Shown piece by piece: positions 51,809-62,043 of a stretch of DNA of 64,000 bases (position 1 is its first letter; every line of letters begins with the position of its first letter). The DNA is from Clostridia bacterium (GTDB taxonomy: Bacteria; Bacillota; Clostridia; Christensenellales; Aristaeellaceae). The stretch covers positions 1-64,000 of the forward strand of contig JAFQHP010000046.1 of the NCBI GenBank assembly GCA_017397895.1, written 5' to 3'. The notes beneath the pieces are model-generated. The model saw only the letters and a program-made list of their open reading frames with translations, had not been told where the DNA came from and searched no databases. Made by a program: the position numbers and the translations under genes.

Positions 51809-52972
51809 TTCTTCCCTGCGGGCAGATTTTTTCCGGTACAGGTTCACGTCCGCCGCTTTGATGAAATCCAGCAGCGTGCCTATCTGGCCGTTCCGCACCG
51901 CATAGCCCACGCTGACGGTGTAAGTATAGGGCATCATGGCCTGGTAATTGGCCAGCTCAATATTCTCGTGAATGGCCTCGCACACTTCCTGAATTTCTTC
52001 TTCCCTGGCAGCTTCGCCGATGATGATGAATTCATCCCCGCCATACCGGCCGATAAAGAAATTGCGGGGCACTGATTTTTTCAGCACCGAGGCCGTGCGC
52101 ATCAGCGCCGCATCTCCCTCCACATGGCCCCAGGTATCGTTGATCTGCTTGAATTTATCAATGTCCACCATCATCACATACAAGGAAAGGGGAGTCTGGT
52201 TTTCTTCTTCCTGTCCTTCCATCTTGTAGGCCAAAAAGCGCATGGCAGTGCTGCGGTTGCTGACACCGGTAAGCTCGTCAATGGTGATGCGCAGGTTCTG
52301 CTGATTGGTAAACACCACCAAAATGGCCAGGGTGTACCCCGGCGAAAACAGGGGCAAGTCGCTGCTGATCAGGCACTGAAGAAGCACAAACGGCAACACA
52401 ATCAGGGAAAACAGGGCAATGGTGATCAGCTTGGAGCGATGCACATAGTTTTCGTGCTGAGCCGCCTTCCTGAACGCCAGAAACGAGGGGGCCAGCATAT
52501 ACGCCACACACACCGCCGGATACACCAGGTACAACGGCCCGCGATGGTACACATTGGTATCGTCAATGTAGAAAAGCAAGCCCTTGTGGCCGAAGCTGAC
52601 CACAAGCAACATCAGCAGAATCAGCGGCAGCAGCACCGGGATCAGGAATTTCCGTTTGTTCACCCATTTTTCTTTCAGTTCCCGCATGGCATACACAAAC
52701 CAAAGCCCTGCCACCACGGCCTGCAAAAGAAAATACATCTGATTGGCCAGATAGCCCAGGCCGTTCAGCAATTCATCCGGCTGACGGGATGTACCTGCAA
52801 GCCTTGCCACCGTATCCACCAGCCCAATGGCCATAGCACACATGACCAGCCGCTGGAACAGCCTGGATTGCCTTCGCATATCCCGCTGCAGCTTGGAAAA
52901 CAGCAGCACAGCGCCCTGAACCAGAATACCAAAGAGAAGGATCACAATGTAGAGCACATCGGCCAGCTGCAT
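51806..52972 (-). CDS. Membrane diguanylate cyclase (GGDEF)
   Basis: This 388-aa protein has about six membrane helices (residues 1-220) and a GGDEF domain (about 230-385) with the intact active site RYGGDEFIIIG (about 312) and VDIDKFKQINDTWGH. It should make c-di-GMP. The RxxD inhibitory I-site five residues upstream is absent (the sequence reads PRNFF). The ATG behind GAGGGA is used rather than the GTG 24 bp upstream. It is a single gene. Confidence 0.9.
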   Translation of the reverse strand: MQLADVLYIVILLFGILVQGAVLLFSKLQRDMRRQSRLFQRLVMCAMAIGLVDTVARLAGTSRQPDELLNGLGYLANQMYFLLQAVVAGLWFVYAMRELKEKWVNKRKFLIPVLLPLILLMLLVVSFGHKGLLFYIDDTNVYHRGPLYLVYPAVCVAYMLAPSFLAFRKAAQHENYVHRSKLITIALFSLIVLPFVLLQCLISSDLPLFSPGYTLAILVVFTNQQNLRITIDELTGVSNRSTAMRFLAYKMEGQEEENQTPLSLYVMMVDIDKFKQINDTWGHVEGDAALMRTASVLKKSVPRNFFIGRYGGDEFIIIGEAAREEEIQEVCEAIHENIELANYQAMMPYTYTVSVGYAVRNGQIGTLLDFIKAADVNLYRKKSARREE

Positions 52973-53014
52973 GTTCCCTCTCCCCTTTCGTTTCACCTAT
53001 ACAATGGTACAAAC

Positions 53015-53043
53015 ATTATAAATGACACAGAAAAAAATTGCAA
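53015..53043 (-). promoter_or_regulatory. Promoter of the GGDEF gene
   Basis: TTGCAA (53038-53043), 17 bp, TATAAT (53015-53020), directly next to the transketolase terminator. Confidence 0.75.
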
Positions 53044-53045
53044 GC

Positions 53046-53071
53046 AAAAGCACCGGCATTTCTGCCGGTGC
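53046..53071 (-). terminator. Terminator of the transketolase gene
   Basis: gcaccggca / tgccggtgc, loop gaaa, then T4 on the minus strand. Confidence 0.8.
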
Positions 53072-53094
53072 CTGCCTTTTTCGATCAATGGAAA

Positions 53095-55074
53095 TTACTT
53101 GGCCAGAACTTCCTTGGCAGCCTTCACCACGTTTTCCACCGTGAAGCCGAATTCCTTGAACAGGATGGCGGCGGGGGCGGAAGCACCGTAATGATCGATG
53201 CCCAGGGCAATGCCGTCCAGGCCCACAAAGCGGTACCAGGGCATGGTAACGCCGGCTTCCATGGACACACGGGCGCGCACGTTGGAAGGAATCACGCTTT
53301 CCTGGTATTCCTTGCTCTGCTGCAGGAACAGCTTCATGCAGGGCATGGAGATGACGCGGGCGTCGATGCCGTCCTTCTTCAGTTCTTCCTTGGCGCCCAT
53401 CACCTGTTCCACTTCGGAGCCGCTGGCCATCAGCAGCACGTCGGGGGTTTCCTTTTCGCTGTCGGACAGGATATAGCCGCCCTTCATGGCTTCGCAGCCG
53501 CTGTTTTCATACTGGGGCAGGTTCTGACGGGTGAGCACCAGCGCCGTGGGCAGGCCGCAGGTGAGGGCGGTGAGCCAGGCAGCGGTGGTTTCCTTGCCAT
53601 CGGCAGGACGCAGCACCAAGAGGTCGGGCGTGGCGCGCAGGCCGGCCAGGTGTTCGATGGGCTCATGGGTAGCGCCGTCTTCGCCAACGCCGATGGAGTC
53701 GTGGGTCAGCACATAGGTGACGGGCAGCTTCATGATGGCGCTCATGCGCATGGAATGCTTCATGTAGTCGCTGAACACGAAGAAGGTACCGCAGAATACC
53801 CGCAGGCCGCCGTGGAGGGCAATGGCGTTGCAGATAGCCGCCATGGCGTGTTCACGGACGCCGAAGTGCAGGTTACGGCCGGCACGGTTTTCGGCGCTGT
53901 AATCGCCGCCGCCCTTGATGTTGGTCAGGTTGGAGGGGGCCAGGTCGGCACTGCCGCCAACCAGGTTGGGCAGCAGCTTGGCCAGGCGGTTGATCATTTC
54001 GCCGGAGGTGGCACGGGTGGCAATCTTGCCGTCCCACTGCCACAGTTCGTCGTTCATCACCACGTCTTCAGGCAGTTCTTCCGTGTGCCAGGCATCCCAT
54101 TCTTCCTTCAGTTCGGGATACTGTTCACAGTAAGCGGCAAACATATCGTCCCAGGCTTTTTCGGCCTTTTCGTTCTTTTCCATGCACTGGGCCACATGGG
54201 CATACACTTCGGGCAGCACAGTGAAGCTTTCTTCGGGCATGCCCAGGTTCTGCTTGGTGGCCAGCACATTATCGGCGCCCAGGGGAGAACCGTGGGAGGA
54301 AGCGCTGCCTTCCTTGGCGGGGCAGCCAAAGCCGATCTTGGTGGGGCAGATAATGAGGGTGGGGCGTTCTTCGTCCTTCTTGGCTTCGGCGATGGCAGCG
54401 GCCACCTTTTCGGCGTCATTGCCGTCATCCAGGCGGATTACCTGCCAGCCGTACGCTTCAAAGCGCATACCCACGTTTTCACGGAAAGCGATGTCGGTAT
54501 CACCTTCGATGGAGATTTCGTTGTCGTCATAAAGCAGGGTCAGTTTGCCCAGCTTCAGGGTGCCGGCCAGGGAAGCCGCTTCGCCGGAGATACCTTCCAT
54601 CAGGCAGCCATCGCCGCAGAAGGCGTAGGTGCGATGGTCCACCACGGGGAAACCGGGGCGGTTGAACTTGGCAGCCATCATGGTTTCGGCAATGGCAAAG
54701 CCCACAGCATTGGCCACGCCCTGGCCCAGGGGGCCGGTGGTGGTTTCAATACCCACGGTGTGGCGGTATTCGGGATGGCCGGGGGTTTTGCTGCCCCACT
54801 GACGGAACTGCTTGAGGTCATCCATTTCCAGGCCGTAGCCGGTCAGGTGCAGCAGGGTGTAGATCAGGGCGCTGGCATGGCCGGAGGACAGCACAAAGCG
54901 GTCACGGTTTTTCCATGCAGGGTTCTTGGGGTTGTGCTGCATCTGATCCATCCACAGGGCATAAGCCATGCCGGCCATACCCATGGGAGCGCCGGGGTGG
55001 CCGCTGTTTGCCTTCTGCACGGTATCGGCAGCCAGGACGCGGATGGTGTTCACTGTCTTCTGACGGATATCCAT
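53095..55074 (-). CDS. tkt: Transketolase
   Basis: This 659-aa ThDP enzyme moves two-carbon units between pentose-phosphate intermediates. It has SGHPGAPMG, the ThDP motif GDGCLMEGISGEA...LYDDNEIS (about 156-185), DSIGVGEDGATHEPIEHL and the C-terminal domain. Length is normal. GGAGG lies 9 bp before the ATG; 30 upstream codons run into the phosphomutase gene. It connects pentose phosphates to dxs substrate supply. Confidence 0.97.
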   Translation of the reverse strand: MDIRQKTVNTIRVLAADTVQKANSGHPGAPMGMAGMAYALWMDQMQHNPKNPAWKNRDRFVLSSGHASALIYTLLHLTGYGLEMDDLKQFRQWGSKTPGHPEYRHTVGIETTTGPLGQGVANAVGFAIAETMMAAKFNRPGFPVVDHRTYAFCGDGCLMEGISGEAASLAGTLKLGKLTLLYDDNEISIEGDTDIAFRENVGMRFEAYGWQVIRLDDGNDAEKVAAAIAEAKKDEERPTLIICPTKIGFGCPAKEGSASSHGSPLGADNVLATKQNLGMPEESFTVLPEVYAHVAQCMEKNEKAEKAWDDMFAAYCEQYPELKEEWDAWHTEELPEDVVMNDELWQWDGKIATRATSGEMINRLAKLLPNLVGGSADLAPSNLTNIKGGGDYSAENRAGRNLHFGVREHAMAAICNAIALHGGLRVFCGTFFVFSDYMKHSMRMSAIMKLPVTYVLTHDSIGVGEDGATHEPIEHLAGLRATPDLLVLRPADGKETTAAWLTALTCGLPTALVLTRQNLPQYENSGCEAMKGGYILSDSEKETPDVLLMASGSEVEQVMGAKEELKKDGIDARVISMPCMKLFLQQSKEYQESVIPSNVRARVSMEAGVTMPWYRFVGLDGIALGIDHYGASAPAAILFKEFGFTVENVVKAAKEVLAK

Positions 55075-55090
55075 TTCAAGTGTCCTCCTC

Positions 55091-56593
55091 TTATTGTGCA
55101 ATATATTTTTCCAGATTGCCAAGATCAATTCCCTCGGCGTTTGCCAGCACCTTGTACAGGGCATTCGCCATATATTTCACGCCGCCTTCCACATCGCTTT
55201 CGATGTTTAGGGGCAGAACAGGGTCGTGTACGGACAGACGGAGCAGGAACCAGCCGTTATCCATTTCGCCGTCCAGGCCAAAGCTGATGCGCACGCCTTC
55301 CCGGTTATCGGGGGCAATGTGCCAGCCGGGGGCAAAGGCCGCATATTCCATCACCTTTTCGATGGCGGCGCGGCCGGCCGTGCGGAAATCTTCATCGGTG
55401 ATGCCCAGGCGGATTTCCACGCTTTCTTTGGGCTCCTTCAAGCCTTCCAGCAAATCGCTCAGGCTCTTGCCCTCCTGCTTGAGCCGCATGGCTTCGCAGA
55501 TGAGCACCGTCACCAGATACATACCGTCATCCAGGAAGTGGTTTTCCCGCAGGGCCGCATGGCCGCTGGTTTCGATGGCCAGGGGGCAATCGATGCCCGC
55601 TTCGTTCAGGCGGATGGCTTCATCGATCACATTGCGGTAGCCCCGCTTGTAGCGGTAATGTACGCCGCCCCATTCCATAATGAACCGGGCCAGGCCGGAG
55701 GAGGTGACGGAGTCCGTCACGATGGTAGCGCCGGGCTTTTTATCCAGCAGGATGGCGGAAATGAGGGCGATGAGGCGGTTGCGGTTGATTTCCCGGCCGG
55801 ATGCATCCACAATGGCGGCACGGTCGCAGTCGGCATCGAAAATGACGCCCAGGTCTGCCCCGGCCTTCACCACGGCGCCGCTTACAGCCTGCATGGCTTC
55901 GGCATTTTCCGGGTTGGGCACATGGTTGGGGAAACGGCCGTCAGGCTCCAGGAACTGGCTGCCTTCCACCCAGGCACCCATATCTTCCAGCAGCTTTGCG
56001 TAGAAGCCGCCGGCGCCGTTGCCGGCGTCCACCACCACGTGCAGGCCCAGCAGAGGCTTGGGCACGTCGGTATCCAGGCCCTTCTGCACCCGGGCTTTCA
56101 GCTGGTCGCAGTAGACGGGCAAAAACTCCCGCTTCTGGATGGGATCACTGCCGCCCAAAAGCGCTTCGTCGCTTTCGGCAATGGTAAGGATTTCGTCCAG
56201 ATCACGGCCGGTGATGCCGCCGTCCTTGGTGAAGAACTTCAGGCCGTTCCGGTCAAAAGGATGATGGCTGGCGGTCACCATCACGGCGCCATCGCAGCTG
56301 AACCCCTCGGTGATCAGGCTCATATACATGGCAGGAGTGGTGCACATGCCGTAGCATTCCACCCGCGCACCGGCCTGGCGGCAGCCTTCGGCACAGCCGT
56401 CCAGCAGCATTTCGCCCGTCAGCCGGCTGTCCCGGCCCAGGGCAATGCGGGGGTTATCCACACCTCTTTTACGCAGCCAGGCAACAAAGGCACCGCCAAT
56501 CCGGCCGGCTACTTCAGCCGTCAAAGGAGCCCCATCGCCCAGTGCTTTTCCCCGCACATCCGTGCCGCTTTTGAGCGCGCGCAAGTTCGTCAT
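55091..56593 (-). CDS. Phosphomannomutase/phosphoglucomutase
   Basis: This 500-aa alpha-D-phosphohexomutase has the phosphoserine loop TASHHPFDRNGLKFF (Ser about 107), metal loop DADCDRA (about 252) and GETSGH-like ETSGHAALRENHFLDDG (about 340). It interconverts hexose-1- and hexose-6-phosphates. The tkt gene follows after 16 bp, the DUF2461 gene overlaps its start by ATGA. Specificity for glucose or mannose is not decided. Confidence 0.93.
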   Translation of the reverse strand: MTNLRALKSGTDVRGKALGDGAPLTAEVAGRIGGAFVAWLRKRGVDNPRIALGRDSRLTGEMLLDGCAEGCRQAGARVECYGMCTTPAMYMSLITEGFSCDGAVMVTASHHPFDRNGLKFFTKDGGITGRDLDEILTIAESDEALLGGSDPIQKREFLPVYCDQLKARVQKGLDTDVPKPLLGLHVVVDAGNGAGGFYAKLLEDMGAWVEGSQFLEPDGRFPNHVPNPENAEAMQAVSGAVVKAGADLGVIFDADCDRAAIVDASGREINRNRLIALISAILLDKKPGATIVTDSVTSSGLARFIMEWGGVHYRYKRGYRNVIDEAIRLNEAGIDCPLAIETSGHAALRENHFLDDGMYLVTVLICEAMRLKQEGKSLSDLLEGLKEPKESVEIRLGITDEDFRTAGRAAIEKVMEYAAFAPGWHIAPDNREGVRISFGLDGEMDNGWFLLRLSVHDPVLPLNIESDVEGGVKYMANALYKVLANAEGIDLGNLEKYIAQ

Positions 56594-57297
56594 ACATTCC
56601 CTCCTGTTTGTTCGTCCAATTGGTTCATGGCTTCGTCCACACAGCCGTGGAGCATCTTATACACCGGCATCAGCTTTTCAAAATCCCGGTACACCCGGTC
56701 AGCAATGTCCTTTTTCAGGGCATCTGCCACCGTTGCCCCCTCCTGGCTGATATAGATTTCTTTTTTGAGGTACATGGGCCGCAATACCTCCGGAATTTCT
56801 TCCGGCACGGGCATCTTTTTCCATTCGCTGCCGCCCATGCAGAACCCGCCGTCCCGCAGCAGTTCCAGAATGCGGATATAGTCCTGCGGGCTGGACAGCA
56901 TACGCCGCCGCATGGCATCCATCATGCCCCGGTTTTCGCCCCAGGTACCCACGCCCCAGTTCACATACTCCGGCCCCAGCTCAAACCAGAAAAAGGGCAT
57001 GCCCTGCTTTTCCGTTGCCGCTTTGCCGATGCAAATCCACAAATGATCCCGGTAGGGGGATTTATCCTTGGTAAAACGGATATCCCGATTGATGCGGGAC
57101 AGGCACTTGTGGGGGCGGATTTCCAGATCCTCATCCAGCTTCTGCAGCCGGGAACCCACATCTTCAATGAAGGCGTAAAAAACTTCCCGGACGGATTTGA
57201 TATAGCGGTCCCGGTTCGCATCCATGAAGGCCTTGTTATTATGAAACCGCAGATCCAGAAAGAACTGGATGGTTTCCTTTTTGAAGCCCTTGAACAC
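56590..57297 (-). CDS. DUF2461 family protein
   Basis: This ~235-aa soluble protein has the conserved KETIQFFLDLRFHNNKAFMD start, RINRDIRFTKDKSPYRDHLW (about 65-84) and PEYVNWGVGTW of DUF2461. Function unknown. The start is probably the GTG at 57297 (or TTG before it) behind AGGAG; an ATG at 57330 precedes the ribosome-binding site. Confidence 0.85.
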   Translation of the reverse strand: MFKGFKKETIQFFLDLRFHNNKAFMDANRDRYIKSVREVFYAFIEDVGSRLQKLDEDLEIRPHKCLSRINRDIRFTKDKSPYRDHLWICIGKAATEKQGMPFFWFELGPEYVNWGVGTWGENRGMMDAMRRRMLSSPQDYIRILELLRDGGFCMGGSEWKKMPVPEEIPEVLRPMYLKKEIYISQEGATVADALKKDIADRVYRDFEKLMPVYKMLHGCVDEAMNQLDEQTGGNV

Positions 57298-57332
57298 CAA
57301 ATGCGCCCCTCTCCTCAAACTTATACGCATTT

Positions 57333-57361
57333 ATTATACTCCATTTCCCCCGCCAATTCAA
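57333..57361 (-). promoter_or_regulatory. Promoter of the DUF2461-phosphomutase-tkt unit
   Basis: Minus strand: TTGAAT (57356-57361), 17 bp, TATAAT (57333-57338). Confidence 0.78.
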
Positions 57362-57409
57362 GCGCATTTATGCGCAAATCCCTCTTTCTTTCTATTAGAA
57401 TATTCCGCA

Positions 57410-57455
57410 AAAAAAGAGCCGTTTCCCCACGGAAACAGCCCTTTTTCCTTTTTCG
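57410..57455 (-). terminator. Terminator of the HMA gene
   Basis: Minus strand: gggctgtttccg / (c)ggaaacggctc, then T7. Confidence 0.8.
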
Positions 57456-57467
57456 CAATTTTTGCGA

Positions 57468-57665
57468 TTATTCGATACCCACCACCTGGAAGCCCTTTTC
57501 TTCGATGGCGGCCTGAATGGCTTCCTTATCGCAGTCGCCTTCCACAGTGCAGATTTTCTTTTCCAGGTCCACCACGGCGTCAAGGCCCAGGTCATGCAGG
57601 GCGCCTTCCACCTTGCCGGCACAGCGGATGCAGTGCATGCCTTCCACGTGTACGATCATTTTCAT
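57468..57665 (-). CDS. HMA-domain metal-binding protein (CopZ-like)
   Basis: This 65-aa single ferredoxin-like HMA domain has GMHCIRC with C12 and C15, typical of copper chaperones. No copper ATPase is adjacent. AAGGAGG precedes the ATG. It follows polC by 25 bp and could be the last gene of that operon. Confidence 0.88.
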   Translation of the reverse strand: MKMIVHVEGMHCIRCAGKVEGALHDLGLDAVVDLEKKICTVEGDCDKEAIQAAIEEKGFQVVGIE

Positions 57666-57690
57666 TGTTTGTTTCCTCCTTGTATGTTCA

Positions 57691-60600
57691 TCAGAAATTA
57701 AACAGCGTCACCTGGTTGGTTTCCGCCAGGTCCTTCAGGCACCCATGCTCCCGCAGCATATCGCATACGGACTGGGACACATGGGCCCGGTTTTTGAAGT
57801 CCTCCACGGAGATGAAGGGGGTGGACCGGGCGTCCACAATGCCCTGGGCCGCGCTTTCGCCAAGACCGCCAAGAGCGGTAAAGGGCACCCGCAGGCCCTT
57901 TTCCCCTTCGGGGATGAAGTTTTTCACGTCGCTCTTATACAGATCCGCCGGCAGGAAATAATAGCCTCTCGCCATCATTTCCAGCACCAGTTCCATGGCG
58001 GTGATCTCGTCCTTTTCCTTGGCGGACAGCTTCTTTTCGGCATCCCGGTCGTAGGCGTCCTGCAGCTTGGCCCGCAATTGCTCAATGGGCAGGATCATGG
58101 TGGTGGCGTCAAAGCCGTCACCGCGGATGGTAAAGTAGGCGGCGTAGTAGGCCTGGGGATGGTACACCTTGTACCAGGCCACACGCAGGGCCATGGTCAC
58201 ATAGGCCACGGCATGGCCCTTGGGGAACATGTACTTGATCTTGCGGCAGCTGTCCTCGAACCACTGGGGCACGTTATGCTCGTGCATGGCATCCGCCATT
58301 TCAGGCCGCAGGCCCTTGCCCTTTCGCACGTTTTCCATGGTGTCAAAGGCCATTTTTGCCGGCACGCCCATTTCCATCAGCTGGTTCATGATATCATCAC
58401 GGGTACACAGGCACTGGGACAGGGGAGCAATGCCCTGGTCGATCAGGTCCTTGGCATTGCCCAGCCATACGTCGGTGCCGTGGGACAGGCCGGAAATGCG
58501 GATCAATTCCTGCATGGTGGTGGGGTGGGTATCCTCCAGCATCTGCCGCACAAAGCTGGTGCCAAATTCCGGCACGCCGAAGGTGCCCGTGTTGCAGCCG
58601 ATATCCTGAGGGGTCACGCCCAGCGCCTTGGGGGACGAGAACAGGCTCATCACCTGCTTGTCGTCCAGGGGAATATCCTTGAAATTGATGCCGGTCAATT
58701 CTTCCAGCATGTGCATCATGGTGGGGTCGTCGTGTCCCAGAATATCCAGCTTGACCAGAATGTCATGCATGGAGCCGAAATCGTAGTGGGTGGTAACGAA
58801 GGTGGACTGCAGATCATCCGCCGGATGCTGCACAGCGGTAAACTGGCAGATGTCATATGCCTTGGGCAATACCACCATGCCGCCGGGATGCTGGCCGGTG
58901 GTGCGCTTGACACCCACACATCCTGCCGCCAAACGTTCCTTTTCCGCATCGGGCAGGCTCATATTTCTTTCTTCCAGATACTTCAGCACATAGCCGTAGG
59001 CCGTCTTTTCCGCCAGGGTACCGATGGTACCGGCACGGAAAACGAACCCTTCGCCGAACAGCTCTTCCACGTATTTGTGGGCCACGGGCTGGTATTCGCC
59101 GGAAAAGTTCAGGTCAATATCAGGCACCTTGTCCCCCTTGAAGCCCAGGAACACTTCGAAGGGAATATCGAAGCCGTCCTTCACCAGGGGCTTTCCGCAA
59201 TCGGGGCACAGGGCGTCGGGAAGGTCCACGCCGATGGTGTAGCCTTTGGGAATATCGAAAGTAGCCTTGCGGCAATGCTCGCACCGGTAATGAGGCGGCA
59301 GGGCGTTCACTTCTGTAATATTGCACATGAACGCAACCAGGGAAGAGCCCACGCTGCCGCGGCTGCCCACCAGATATCCGTCGGACAGGGACTTGGTCAC
59401 CAGCTTATTGGCAATGGAATACAGCGTGGCATAGCCGTAACCGATGATGGATTTGAGTTCCTTATCCAGCCGGGCTTCCACAATTTCGGGCAGGTCGTCG
59501 CCATAGAGGGCATGGGCTTTATCCCAGGTCATGGTGCGGATATCGTTTTCCGCCGTCTCCCAGAAGGGAGAGAAGGTGGTTTTGCCTTCGGGATGGGGCG
59601 GGAACAGGCCCACCTTTTCCACCCGGTCGGCAATCATTTTGGGATTGGTGATCACCACTTCCCTGGCTTTCTTTTCGCCAAGGTAAGCGAATTCCTGCAG
59701 CATTTCGTTGGTGGTTTTGAAATACAGGGGCGGCTGATGATCCGCATCAGAGAAGCCCTGCCCTGCCTGCAAAATGGCACGGAACTGGGCATCCTTGGGA
59801 TCCAGGAAATGCACGTCACCGGTGGCCACCACGGGGATACCCAGCTTTTCACCGATACGCACGATGCGCCGGTTGAATTCCCGGAGGGCTTCCTCATCCT
59901 GCACCCGGCCTTCCCGCAGAAGGAAGGCGTTGTTGCCGATGGGCTGGATTTCCAGATAATCGTAGAACCTGGCGATCTTGCACAATTTTTCTTCGCTGGC
60001 CCCGTCCACCATGGCGCTGAACAATTCGCCGCTTTCGCAGGCGGAGCCTACAATCAGCCCCTTGCGGTATTTCTGGATCACGGACCGGGGCATGTGGGGC
60101 TTGCGCCGGAAATAGTTCAGATGGCCTTCGGAAATGAGGTGGTTCAGGTTGGTCATGCCGTCCTGGGTGGCCGCCAGCAGCACAATGTGCCAGGAATTGC
60201 CCAGGGTGCAGTTCTTGCCGATGCCGTTCAGATCATCCAGCTTCTCTGCCCCAGCCTTTTTCGCTTCATCCAGCATTCTGCCCAGGCACTGGGCGGTGGC
60301 CGCCGCATCGTTCACAGCCCGGTGGGCATCCTTGAGGGAAACGCCAAGGCGTTTGCACACGCTGCCCAGCCGGTGGCTCTTGAGATCCGGATACAGTTTC
60401 CGGGCCAGGGTCAGGGTATCCAGCCGGGCCGCTTTGTACTCAATGCCCTGCCGCTTCAGTTCGCTTTCCAGCACAGCGCAGTCAAACTTGGCATTGTGGG
60501 CGGCAATGGGACAGCCGTCCATGAATTTCAAAAGCTGGGGAATGGTTTCCTCCGCTGTAGGGGCATCCCGGAGCATCTGGTCGGTGATGTGGGTGATTTC

Positions 60601-62043
60601 CACAATTTTGGGGGGCAATACGCAGCCCGGGTTCACCAGCGTTCCGTAGCTGTCCACCACCTGGCCGTTCCACAATTTGACCGCACCGATTTCGATGATG
60701 CGGTCCTTCTGGGTATTGAGGCCGGTGGTTTCAAAGTCCAGCACAATGATGGGGGTATCCAGGCCCAATTCTCCTGCCTCTTCCACCACCTTATCGTCGT
60801 CCGTCAGATACCCTTCCACGCCGGGAATCAGCTTGATATTGTTTTTCTTGGCGGCGCCGAAGGCTTCGGGGAAGGCCTGGGCCACGCCATGGTCCGTCAC
60901 GGCAATGGCGGGATGGCCCCATTCGGCGGCCCGCTTGATCAGATCGGACGCAGAGGATACGGCGTCCATGTTGCTCATCTGGGTGTGCAGGTGCAATTCC
61001 ACCCGCTTTTCTTCGGCGGTATCCATCCGCCGGGGCAGGCTCTTTTTCGTCACGTCCCGGGCCATGACCACCGTCTCCCGGGAGAATTTGTCATACTGGG
61101 CCTCGCCCCGTACAATCACGCCCATGCCCTTTTTGAAGGCGCCGATCACCTTCTGCACTTTTTCCCTTTCTTCATCGGTGATGGGGGGCGGAGGCGCTTC
61201 GTCGTCCTTGGGGCGGCGGGGGCGGTAGCGCAAAAACATCTTGCAGCGGATGGTGGAGGTATAGTCCGTCACCAGGAAGGTCAGCAGTTCCATTTCGCCG
61301 CCGGAGATGGACTTGGTTTCCACGCTGAGCACTTCGCCGGAAATGACAACCAACCCGCTGTCGTCCCGGATTTCCTTGATATCCACCGGCTTTTCGCCGA
61401 TGGCCCGGCCGCAGATGCGGTCGTTTTCATCCTTGGGCTTTTCCATGGCCTTTTTCTTTTCCGCCATGGCCGCGGCAATTTCTTCATAGCGTTCGGCCCG
61501 CTCTGCCGCCACCCGGTCCTGCTGGGCCCGCTCTTCCCGCAGTTGGTTCAGCCGCTTTTCCTCATCGCCGCTGACCCGCAGCACCACTTCCGTATCCAGC
61601 CGGAACACGTCCTGAATGGCCTGGGCCAGAAGCTGACGGCAATTCTGCTTTTCCAGATAATGCAGGGAAAACTCGTCCGGCATATCCAGGTACACCCTTC
61701 CGTTGCCGGGCTGCCAGCGCATATCAAACTCCCAGCTGGCTACCGCCGGAAAATTGCGCATAAGAAAATGGTTCAGGGGCGCGGCATACTTTTCCGGCTG
61801 CTGCATGAAGCTGATGGCCAGGGACGGGCTGGCCACCCGCAGGGAAAACTTCAGCTGCGGGAACGCCCCGGCAATGGCTTTTTTCATGGCAAAGAAACCT
61901 CTTTCCCCGATCAGCACATCGCTGAGAAAGGAGAAATAGGCCTTGTTTTCGCTTTTTACATAGCGCACCCTTTCCACCGCCAGCTTCCCTTCCGTTTCCG
62001 GCAGGGCCTGGTATATGGTGCGCAACAGTTCATCATACGTCAT
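57691..62043 (-). CDS. polC: DNA polymerase III PolC (Gram-positive type)
   Basis: This 1450-aa main replicative polymerase of Firmicutes has an N-terminal and OB-fold region (about 1-330), PHP domain starting ELHLHTQMSNMDAVSS (about 348), DEDDh 3'-5' exonuclease inserted in the PHP (IVLDFETTGLNTQKDR, about 434) and the polymerase with PDIDLNFSGEYQ (about 976) and FGEGFVFRAGT. Length is normal. Its start overlaps ispG by 11 bp, the usual rseP-ispG-polC gene order of Clostridia. Confidence 0.98.
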   Translation of the reverse strand: MTYDELLRTIYQALPETEGKLAVERVRYVKSENKAYFSFLSDVLIGERGFFAMKKAIAGAFPQLKFSLRVASPSLAISFMQQPEKYAAPLNHFLMRNFPAVASWEFDMRWQPGNGRVYLDMPDEFSLHYLEKQNCRQLLAQAIQDVFRLDTEVVLRVSGDEEKRLNQLREERAQQDRVAAERAERYEEIAAAMAEKKKAMEKPKDENDRICGRAIGEKPVDIKEIRDDSGLVVISGEVLSVETKSISGGEMELLTFLVTDYTSTIRCKMFLRYRPRRPKDDEAPPPPITDEEREKVQKVIGAFKKGMGVIVRGEAQYDKFSRETVVMARDVTKKSLPRRMDTAEEKRVELHLHTQMSNMDAVSSASDLIKRAAEWGHPAIAVTDHGVAQAFPEAFGAAKKNNIKLIPGVEGYLTDDDKVVEEAGELGLDTPIIVLDFETTGLNTQKDRIIEIGAVKLWNGQVVDSYGTLVNPGCVLPPKIVEITHITDQMLRDAPTAEETIPQLLKFMDGCPIAAHNAKFDCAVLESELKRQGIEYKAARLDTLTLARKLYPDLKSHRLGSVCKRLGVSLKDAHRAVNDAAATAQCLGRMLDEAKKAGAEKLDDLNGIGKNCTLGNSWHIVLLAATQDGMTNLNHLISEGHLNYFRRKPHMPRSVIQKYRKGLIVGSACESGELFSAMVDGASEEKLCKIARFYDYLEIQPIGNNAFLLREGRVQDEEALREFNRRIVRIGEKLGIPVVATGDVHFLDPKDAQFRAILQAGQGFSDADHQPPLYFKTTNEMLQEFAYLGEKKAREVVITNPKMIADRVEKVGLFPPHPEGKTTFSPFWETAENDIRTMTWDKAHALYGDDLPEIVEARLDKELKSIIGYGYATLYSIANKLVTKSLSDGYLVGSRGSVGSSLVAFMCNITEVNALPPHYRCEHCRKATFDIPKGYTIGVDLPDALCPDCGKPLVKDGFDIPFEVFLGFKGDKVPDIDLNFSGEYQPVAHKYVEELFGEGFVFRAGTIGTLAEKTAYGYVLKYLEERNMSLPDAEKERLAAGCVGVKRTTGQHPGGMVVLPKAYDICQFTAVQHPADDLQSTFVTTHYDFGSMHDILVKLDILGHDDPTMMHMLEELTGINFKDIPLDDKQVMSLFSSPKALGVTPQDIGCNTGTFGVPEFGTSFVRQMLEDTHPTTMQELIRISGLSHGTDVWLGNAKDLIDQGIAPLSQCLCTRDDIMNQLMEMGVPAKMAFDTMENVRKGKGLRPEMADAMHEHNVPQWFEDSCRKIKYMFPKGHAVAYVTMALRVAWYKVYHPQAYYAAYFTIRGDGFDATTMILPIEQLRAKLQDAYDRDAEKKLSAKEKDEITAMELVLEMMARGYYFLPADLYKSDVKNFIPEGEKGLRVPFTALGGLGESAAQGIVDARSTPFISVEDFKNRAHVSQSVCDMLREHGCLKDLAETNQVTLFNF

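Noticed and set aside
53038..55287. A 749-codon plus-strand frame
   Set aside because: Antisense to transketolase, with typical shadow composition (His/Gly/Gln/Val).
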